NCBI GenBank assembly: GCA_016934645.1
Contig: JAFGSL010000304.1
Coordinates: 1-11,415, forward strand
Reading direction: 5' to 3'
Length of the DNA stretch: 11,415 nucleotides
DNA from: Anaerolineae bacterium
GTDB taxonomy: Bacteria; Chloroflexota; Anaerolineae; B4-G1; SLSP01
Below, in pieces: positions 6,630 to 11,415 of this stretch; the first letter of the stretch is position 1, and each line of letters begins with the position of its first letter. Below the pieces are notes generated by a model. It was given only the letters and a program-made list of their open reading frames with translations, did no database searches and was not told the DNA's origin. The position numbers were made by a program, and so were the translations under genes.

Positions 6630-7634
6630 ATGGAAAGCATTTCCAAAATCAAATTGTCGCATGACGCAATACAATCGCTCATCAACCACCATTTTGGCAA
6701 TGAGACCCGTGTCGAGGTCACGGAGGAATTGACCGAGGGGTATTTCGCTACCGCTTACCGCCTGGATTTGACGGATGGGCGCACCTGGGTCGTGAAGGTG
6801 TCGCCACCGCCGAACGTGCGCATCTTGCGTTACGAACGCGACATCATGTCCGCCGAGGTCGCCACGATGCGTCTGCTGCGCGAGCGTACCTCGCTCCCCA
6901 TAGCGGAGATTTTCTGCTATGATGCTTCGCGCACGTTGTTGGATAACGAGTTTTTCATTATGCAATACCTGCCGGGCACGCCGCTGCACAAAGTCCGGGG
7001 TGAGCTTTCGCCCGACGTGCAACAACGCATCAACCGCCAAATCGGCAGGTATCTGCGGGAGATCAACGACATCGAGGGAACTGCTTTCGGATATGGCCCG
7101 GAAAGCACGCCCCGTTTTGCGAAATGGCGCGATGCGTTCGATGCGATGCTGATGACTGTTCTGCAAGATGGTGAGGATATGGGCGTCGAACTGCCGCTTT
7201 CGTATGTCGATTACCACGACTTGGCCCGCAGTCACTACGCGGCGCTAACCGAAGTCGTCACACCCCGTCTCGTCCACTGGGATTTATGGGATGGCAACAT
7301 CTTCTTCGACAGGGAAACGCAGGCCATCACTGGCATCATCGACCACGAGCGCGCGCTGTGGGGCGACCCGCTGATGGAGGTCAATTTCACCGGTTACGAT
7401 CCCAACAGCGACTTTGCTAAGGGGTATGGGACGCCAGTGCTGGACACACCTGCGCAGCGCACATGCCGGGCACTCTACAGTCTCTACCTTTTCCTGATCA
7501 TGGTGATCGAGTGCACCTATCGCAAGTATCCGACCAACGGTCAGGAGATGTGGGCACGCGAGCAGTTGGCGAAGACCGTCGACGCCCTGCGTGATGGAGC
7601 GCATCCGGGCATCAAGATGCATAGCGTGCCGTGA
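6630..7634 (+). CDS. APH-family (aminoglycoside phosphotransferase-like) kinase
   Basis: The 334-residue product has the layout of the APH/choline kinase fold. The N-lobe holds the likely ATP lysine in WVVKVS (K56) and a downstream acidic helix position (E76). A hinge-like FFIMQYLPG segment (108-116) follows. The C-lobe has the Brenner motif LVHWDLWDGN (214-223, catalytic D218 and N223) and the metal-binding aspartate in GIIDHERALWGDP (D238). Members phosphorylate aminoglycosides, macrolides, homoserine, choline and other small molecules, so the substrate is open. AAAGGTG at 6618-6624 supports the ATG. It follows purQ by 33 bases. An AAC(6')-like gene two genes upstream makes a detoxification role plausible but unproven. 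Confidence 0.85.
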   Translation: MESISKIKLSHDAIQSLINHHFGNETRVEVTEELTEGYFATAYRLDLTDGRTWVVKVSPPPNVRILRYERDIMSAEVATMRLLRERTSLPIAEIFCYDASRTLLDNEFFIMQYLPGTPLHKVRGELSPDVQQRINRQIGRYLREINDIEGTAFGYGPESTPRFAKWRDAFDAMLMTVLQDGEDMGVELPLSYVDYHDLARSHYAALTEVVTPRLVHWDLWDGNIFFDRETQAITGIIDHERALWGDPLMEVNFTGYDPNSDFAKGYGTPVLDTPAQRTCRALYSLYLFLIMVIECTYRKYPTNGQEMWAREQLAKTVDALRDGAHPGIKMHSVP

Positions 7635-7647
7635 ATCGGGATCCGGT

Positions 7648-8040
7648 ATGGAAGGACAGCCCAATCACATTCTACTCATCGAAGACGATCCGGCGGTGGC
7701 GCAGAGTTTGCGCGCCGGACTGGAACGTGAAGGTTACCGGGTGACGTGGAAAGCGACATGTGCGGAGGGCGCAACCTACACGCGTGAGAGGCAGCCGCAC
7801 TTGATTCTGCTTGACATTCGCCTGCCGGATGGATCGGGACTGGATGTGTGCCGCACGCTGCGCCAACAAGGTCTGCGGCTGCCCATCATTATGCTCACTG
7901 CGCGCCGTGAAGAAATGGACAAGGTGTTGGGGCTGGAGATGGGTGCGGATGACTACGTCACCAAACCCTTCGGACTGCGTGAGTTGCTGGCACGCATCCG
8001 TGCACAGTTGCGTCGCGCCTACGGTGACCTATGGCTTTGA
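7648..8040 (+). CDS. Receiver domain of a broken OmpR/PhoB-type response regulator
   Basis: This ORF of 130 residues is a complete CheY-like receiver: acidic pair D13-D14 in LLIEDDP, phospho-acceptor D56 in [14 protein letters not shown]84 in IIMLTAR, and K106 in DDYVTKPF. It continues through [18 protein letters not shown] and then stops after two more codons, where family members go on into a winged-helix domain. That domain is present in another frame, starting at 8031 inside this ORF's last ten bases. The start ATG 7648 is 13 bases after the APH stop and has only a weak GGGA upstream. No histidine kinase gene lies nearby. It may be a pseudogene half or a free-standing receiver. Confidence 0.8.
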   Translation: MEGQPNHILLIEDDPAVAQSLRAGLEREGYRVTWKATCAEGATYTRERQPHLILLDIRLPDGSGLDVCRTLRQQGLRLPIIMLTARREEMDKVLGLEMGADDYVTKPFGLRELLARIRAQLRRAYGDLWL

Positions 8041-8264
8041 CCCCCACCGAATTTCGCCTGCTGGTGTACCTGGCACAGAATCGCGGGCAAGCGTTGAGCC
8101 GCGCACAAATCCTTGATGCTGTGTGGGGCTACGCTGCCGACGTGGAAAGTGAGCGCATTGTCAACGTACACATCCGGCGACTGCGGGAGAAAGTGGAACT
8201 AGATCCTAGCAAACCCACCCTCATTCTGACTGTACCGGGGATTGGTTACCGACTGGCAAGATAA
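8031..8264 (+). CDS. Winged-helix DNA-binding domain of the broken response regulator
   Basis: The 77-residue ORF begins [20 protein letters not shown] and contains the recognition-helix region [28 protein letters not shown] and the C-terminal hairpin [11 protein letters not shown]. It is the C-terminal effector domain of an OmpR/PhoB regulator. The usual linker and the four-stranded sheet before LTPTEF are missing (by comparison with family members, some 20-30 residues). ATG 8031 overlaps the receiver ORF by ten bases in a different frame, with GGTGA only three bases upstream. Without the N-terminal sheet, stable folding is doubtful, so a deletion that shifted the frame is the simplest reading; translation as a separate small protein is possible. 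Confidence 0.7.
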   Translation: MALTPTEFRLLVYLAQNRGQALSRAQILDAVWGYAADVESERIVNVHIRRLREKVELDPSKPTLILTVPGIGYRLAR

Positions 8265-8316
8265 AGGCTTGTAAACTACCTGATTGACGACTGCCAGACT
8301 ATTTGGGAGGAACACA

Positions 8317-9372
8317 GTGAAACGTATTGTCCATTTTGGAGTGGTGTTGAGCGTGCTTTTGGCGGGGATGGTGGGATGTGGACGTAGCGGTCCGTTGGCA
8401 ACGCCGGCGCCGAATGCGCAAGCCACCATCGATGCTGCTGTCAATGCAACGATGACGGCGCAGGCTAACATGCAGTCTGCCATCGACGCTGCGGTGAACG
8501 CGACCCTCACTGCCGTCGCCGCGCAGGCGACGCCGACGCCTCAGGTTGAGACGGTCACATTGACCGAGGAGGAGTTGGCGGCGATGATAGATACCGCGGT
8601 GGCTGAAGCAGCCACTGCGACCACTGCCAGTGCTTCTGCCAGCGAGCAGGCCACTGCCGATGGCACCGTCACCCAGGAAGAGGTAATCACCGTCCAGGTG
8701 GAAGTCGTGGGTGCGGAAGAGGCTATTGCCTATGCTGAAGAACTGCTGACGCTCTATGGCGATATGTATGGCGAGTTGGCAACTGAAACGCTGGTGGTAT
8801 TGCAGGCCATCGAGGCTGACCTGGCGGCGATGGCGCATAGCACCGCCGAAGTCGCCGCCGCATTGGAAGAGATTGCTACAGCGCTTGAACAGGGCGTGGC
8901 ACTGGCTGAGGAGACCATCACGCAGTTGGAGACCGCGGCGCAGGCCGCCGCTGCAAAAGCCGCTCAAATCCAGGCGCAAAATCAGGTGTGGTACACGGCG
9001 CTTGCTGCGGAGTTGGAGACGCGCGCTACCAAGTTCCTGGGCATCGCACCTGACGCCGTCGCCCCTGACCGTCTGGGCGCAATCCAGGATGCATTCTATT
9101 ACCTGGACACCGTCCGCGAGGCGTTGGATGACTCCAAGCTTTCCGCCGCCGAACTGTCCGACATCGCGCAATTGGGTGCGAATGCTGCCGCCGGCTTGCA
9201 AGCCCAGGGCGGCCCGCAATTGCAGGCTCTCTCCGGTTCTGTGAACCAAATCACCGAACAACTGGCGCGAGGTCAGCTCACACAGGCGCGCGCGAGTCTC
9301 AGCACGTTGGAACAAGGCTTGGGAGAACGTCCCACGATGCCCAGCCGACCGTCGCGGCCTTCACGGCCTTAG
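8317..9372 (+). CDS. Putative lipoprotein with internal repeats and long alpha-helical region
   Basis: The 351-residue product starts at GTG 8317 with GGGAGG at 8305-8310, six bases upstream; an in-frame TTG at 8284 is less likely. Residues 1-21 form a signal peptide (KR, then a hydrophobic stretch) ending in a lipobox-like MVGC, so Cys21 is the probable lipidation site. Residues 36-71 hold two 18-residue repeats with the core IDAAVNAT(M/L)TA, and a weaker IDTAV follows at 91-95. Residues 125-235 and 255-335 are Ala/Glu/Gln-rich and likely coiled coil. The C-terminus is a run of Pro-Ser-Arg triplets. It is likely exported and anchored outside the membrane. I recognise no enzymatic motif. It lies just after the broken regulator. 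Confidence 0.75.
   Translation: MKRIVHFGVVLSVLLAGMVGCGRSGPLATPAPNAQATIDAAVNATMTAQANMQSAIDAAVNATLTAVAAQATPTPQVETVTLTEEELAAMIDTAVAEAATATTASASASEQATADGTVTQEEVITVQVEVVGAEEAIAYAEELLTLYGDMYGELATETLVVLQAIEADLAAMAHSTAEVAAALEEIATALEQGVALAEETITQLETAAQAAAAKAAQIQAQNQVWYTALAAELETRATKFLGIAPDAVAPDRLGAIQDAFYYLDTVREALDDSKLSAAELSDIAQLGANAAAGLQAQGGPQLQALSGSVNQITEQLARGQLTQARASLSTLEQGLGERPTMPSRPSRPSRP
8422..8529 (+). repeat. Two tandem 54-bp repeats in the lipoprotein gene
   Basis: Bases 8422-8475 and 8476-8529 encode two 18-residue units sharing AIDAAVNAT-x-TA or a close variant. DNA identity is lower than protein identity (many third-base changes), so this is an old duplication under selection for sequence rather than a recent slippage. 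Confidence 0.6.
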
Positions 9373-9467
9373 GTATTGCCTCAGAGGTCGCTGAGACATC
9401 ATAAAATCTCTGCGAACTCCGCGGCCTCTGCGGTGAAAAACTTCTGACCGTGTAAGGCCTGAATCCG
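9373..9467. repeat. Convergent intergenic region with three 9-bp repeats
   Basis: Between the stops of the lipoprotein gene and the arabinofuranosidase gene lie three direct 9-base units, CTCTGCGAA, CTCCGCGGC and CTCTGCGGT (9408-9434), followed by GAAAAA. A small hairpin CTCAG/CTGAG (9380-9384 and 9391-9395) precedes them. GGCCTTA at 9365-9371 is mirrored by TAAGGCC at 9453-9459, bracketing the region. No clear intrinsic terminator with a U run was found for either gene. Confidence 0.5.
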
Positions 9468-10964
9468 TTAGTCGGCGCTGACCGCGGTGAACGACAGGGG
9501 CGGCAGGCTCAAGGATAGCTTGTTATTGTCCATCTGGCAGCCGCCAACCGGGTGAGGAACGACAGTGTCGGGATGCTCGTAGGTGTTCACAGCCTTAACG
9601 TCCGAACCGGTGAGCTGGGTCACGCCCGTGATCTGGCGTGGCGCGTCGCTTTGCCAGAGAATGTCGGTGGATATGGTTTCGGTCAGGCTGCGGTTGACCA
9701 GGAAGATCGCGGTCTTTTGGGTTTCTGGGTCAAAGCTGGCGGATACGTCGAGCGCGGGGACTTCACCGTGCTGTTTGGTCTCCACCGATGGCGCTTTGAC
9801 GGCCACATCCAGCGCGTCGCCACGGGCCAGGTTGCTGACCTGCTTGAAGACATAGTACGAGGGTTGCTTGAGCAGGGCGTCACGGCGGGTTTGCAACCAC
9901 GAGATCACGTTGACGATCTGCGCGACGCAGGCGATCTTCAACACGTGGCTCTTGCGCAGGAAAACGTTGAGCCACTGCGCCACGACCAGCGCATCTTCCA
10001 GATTGTAGGTATCTTCTGCTAGATGCGGTGCCTCCGCCCAGTGTCCTCCCATAGGGCCGCCCAGTGAATGCCAGACCTGCCACTCATCCCATGAAAGATA
10101 GACATCGTGTGAACTGCGTCGCTTGGCTTTCACGTAGCGCAGTGTCCCTTCCAGCGTGTCAACAAAGTGTTCAAAGCGGACGGCGCTGGCCAGATAACTC
10201 GCGGTATCTCCCGCGTTATTGTTGATGTAGTAATGCATCGAGTGATAGTCCGTATGCTCCCAAGCGATCTCAAGCACGGTGCGATCCCAGTCCGGGTAGG
10301 TCGGCATGCCGTCGCTGGACGAGCCGCATAGCACGGTTTTGATGGTGGAATCGTGCCATTTCATCATCTTGGCGGCTTCCAGCGCCTTGTTGCCGTAGGC
10401 GACCGCGTCCAGGTGACCGATCTGCCAAGGACCGTCCATCTCATTGCCGACGCACCAGTAGCGAACGTTGTGCGGTTGGGGGTAGCCGTGGCTGGCGCGC
10501 AGGTCTGACCAGTACGTGCCGTCCGGCGTGTTGCAGTAGTCCACAAGGTTGGCGGCGGACTGGATGTCGCCCGTGCCCATGTTGACGCTCAGCATCGGCG
10601 CGGCGTCAATGGCGGTACAGAATTCGATGAACTCGTTGGTGCCGAATTGGTTGGTCTCAAGCGATTGCCAGGCGAGGTCGCGCCGGTGTGGGCGTTGGTC
10701 CTTGGGGCCTACGCCATCGAGCCAGTTGTAGCCGCTCAGGAAGTTTCCTCCCGGATAGCGGATCACGGTGTACCCCTGATCGCGCAGTGCCGCAATCACA
10801 TCCTGGCGTAGACCGCGCTTGTCCGCGTGGGGCGATGCCGGATCGTAGATGCCTTCGTAGATACAGCGTCCCATGTGCTCCGCGAATCCGCCGAACAATA
10901 GTGGGGAAATGGGTGCTATCGTGCGCTGGGTGTCTATAAAGATTTGGGCTTTCAAGTTGGACAT
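9468..10964 (-). CDS. abfA: Alpha-L-arabinofuranosidase, glycoside hydrolase family 51
   Basis: The 498-residue enzyme is expected to release terminal alpha-L-arabinofuranosyl groups from arabinan, arabinoxylan or their oligosaccharides. The N-terminus has [20 protein letters not shown], followed by [15 protein letters not shown], typical of GH51. The acid/base is Glu175 in [10 protein letters not shown] and the nucleophile is Glu294 in SWDEWQVW; these positions coincide with those of the Geobacillus stearothermophilus enzyme as I remember them. The length matches the usual ~500 residues, with a TIM barrel and a C-terminal beta domain. There is no signal peptide, so it is probably cytosolic and acts on imported oligosaccharides. 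GGAGGA at 10971-10976 is six bases before the ATG. The gene is alone on its strand here, behind a hairpin-rich leader. No transporter is visible in the window. Confidence 0.94.
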   Translation of the reverse strand: MSNLKAQIFIDTQRTIAPISPLLFGGFAEHMGRCIYEGIYDPASPHADKRGLRQDVIAALRDQGYTVIRYPGGNFLSGYNWLDGVGPKDQRPHRRDLAWQSLETNQFGTNEFIEFCTAIDAAPMLSVNMGTGDIQSAANLVDYCNTPDGTYWSDLRASHGYPQPHNVRYWCVGNEMDGPWQIGHLDAVAYGNKALEAAKMMKWHDSTIKTVLCGSSSDGMPTYPDWDRTVLEIAWEHTDYHSMHYYINNNAGDTASYLASAVRFEHFVDTLEGTLRYVKAKRRSSHDVYLSWDEWQVWHSLGGPMGGHWAEAPHLAEDTYNLEDALVVAQWLNVFLRKSHVLKIACVAQIVNVISWLQTRRDALLKQPSYYVFKQVSNLARGDALDVAVKAPSVETKQHGEVPALDVSASFDPETQKTAIFLVNRSLTETISTDILWQSDAPRQITGVTQLTGSDVKAVNTYEHPDTVVPHPVGGCQMDNNKLSLSLPPLSFTAVSAD

Positions 10965-10976
10965 ATCGGTTCCTCC

Positions 10977-10998
10977 AAAAAATGGCCGCTAAAGCGGC
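10977..10998 (-). terminator. Terminator-like hairpin just upstream of the abfA ribosome site
   Basis: On the minus strand, GCCGCT-TT-AGCGGC (10985-10998) forms a perfect six-pair stem with a two-base loop. It is followed by CA and six T (10977-10982), then directly by the GGAGGA ribosome site. The shape is that of a short intrinsic terminator or attenuator inside the leader. It could also be a dispersed palindromic repeat. Confidence 0.45.
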
Positions 10999-11014
10999 GG
11001 ATTAAGAGAGTGCA

Positions 11015-11044
11015 TTTTTGCGGGCGGTACTCCGCCCGCAAAAA
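11015..11044. repeat. Perfect 13-bp inverted repeat in the abfA leader
   Basis: TTTTTGCGGGCGG (11015-11027) and CCGCCCGCAAAAA (11032-11044) are exact reverse complements around a four-base loop TACT. On both strands the T run comes before the stem and the A run after it, so it is not a normal terminator. It lies 51 bases upstream of the abfA start and would be the strongest fold in the leader RNA. Confidence 0.8.
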
Positions 11045-11092
11045 TACCTCTTTGGCTTTTGGCTTTCAGGCCATGAATTTTCGTTACGAGCC

Positions 11093-11098
11093 ATTATA
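11093..11098 (-). promoter_or_regulatory. Possible -10 element for abfA
   Basis: The minus strand has a perfect TATAAT here. The best -35 at 17-base spacing (GGGATA) matches the consensus poorly. Transcription starting near 11086 would give a leader of about 120 bases that contains both hairpins. This is a weak call based on one hexamer. Confidence 0.3.
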
Positions 11099-11396
11099 CA
11101 GCATTTGTCGTCGGCTATCCCCGATGTTGGAATGCAGGTGATGATCTTGACGGGGCCAGGGATGGGCACCGGTTGGTGGGGTAGCCTTTTAGACACCCAT
11201 CGGTTTTGCCTTTAAGTCAGGATAAGCGGGATATCATCGTTCAAACCATCGCTATTGCTGTCGTTATGTATGGTCTTGCCTTGTAAGAACCCCGGTAAGT
11301 TTCTTAAGTTCAAAACTCACGCTCATTTTCACTAGAGTTGTTGCACAATAAGCAAAAACGGGTAGACTGTGAGAAATCATGCCACCCGAGGGCGCA

Positions 11397-11415
11397 ATGA
11401 AAATCAGTTATCAGC
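11397..11415 (+). CDS. Possible start of a gene cut by the window edge
   Basis: ATG 11397 reads MKISYQ to the edge and is preceded by GAGGG (11388-11392). An in-frame ATG at 11379 is an alternative, with a stop at 11370-11372 before it. A transposase-like gene is conceivable but six codons prove nothing, and the same bases also read as heptamer repeats. Confidence 0.2.
11402..11415 (+). repeat. Two TCAGC-type heptamers at the right edge
   Basis: AATCAGT and TATCAGC are consecutive seven-base units of the same type as the array at 342-376 upstream of purL. The array, if real, continues beyond the window. Confidence 0.4.

Larger units (their letters stand above)
11099..11415. other. Right-end region without a convincing gene
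   Basis: This 317-base stretch is more AT-rich than the coding regions and carries only short ORFs. On the minus strand 11212-11316 is open for 34 codons and contains DSNSDGLNDD, a calcium-loop-like sequence, but has no good start. On the plus strand an ATG at 11397 follows GAGGG by four bases and is open to the window edge. The last 14 bases are two TCAGC-type heptamers. Confidence 0.5.

Noticed and set aside
8025..8045. Programmed ribosomal frameshift joining the two regulator ORFs
   Set aside because: No slippery heptamer is visible, and a shift would still leave out the linker and first beta-sheet of the winged-helix domain.
8299..9315. 338-codon minus-strand open frame opposite the lipoprotein gene
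   Set aside because: The plus strand has a signal peptide, lipobox and SD; the antisense reading is Arg/Gly-rich noise.
11015..11044. Intrinsic terminator
   Set aside because: The stem is perfect, but the T run precedes it and A follows on either strand, so no U tract would follow the hairpin.

Overview
The window looks like chromosomal DNA from a free-living bacterium of the Chloroflexota (an Anaerolineae-like lineage is my best guess). This rests on three things: the GC-rich coding style, a purine enzyme built as a PurS-PurL fusion plus separate PurQ, and several families of short palindromic or heptameric repeats in and between genes. The taxonomic call is inference from memory, not a search result. 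No rRNA, tRNA, CRISPR array or complete insertion sequence is visible.

Layout. A gene on the minus strand leaves the window at the left edge (1-102). A divergent intergenic region (103-487) carries a good sigma70-type promoter and a small heptamer repeat array, and leads into purL (488-3466). Downstream on the plus strand lie a VTT/DedA-type membrane protein (3528-4208), a small SAM methyltransferase (4210-4767), a GNAT acetyltransferase (4799-5230), an acetyltransferase strongly resembling AAC(6')-Ii (5233-5790), purQ (5787-6596), an APH-family kinase (6630-7634), a broken OmpR-type response regulator (7648-8264, two reading frames) and a repeat-bearing lipoprotein (8317-9372). A convergent intergenic region with a 9-bp repeat follows. 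Then comes a minus-strand GH51 alpha-L-arabinofuranosidase (9468-10964) with a hairpin-rich leader. The last ~200 bases hold no convincing gene.

How the genes fit together. PurL and PurQ are the two parts of formylglycinamidine ribonucleotide synthase (step 4 of purine synthesis). They are separated by four unrelated genes, but the spacing (overlaps or gaps of a few bases to a few tens of bases) suggests one long transcript. AAC(6')-like and APH-like enzymes flank purQ, which hints at aminoglycoside-type detoxification but does not prove it.

The most unusual signal is repeat DNA placed inside essential genes without breaking the reading frame. A C-run/G-run palindromic repeat lies in both purL (706-766) and purQ (6123-6164) and is read in the same frame in both. 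Separately, purL holds a nine-unit heptamer array (2344-2406) whose 63-base length keeps the frame. The response regulator has lost its interdomain segment with a frame change, leaving a receiver ORF and a DNA-binding ORF that overlap by ten bases.
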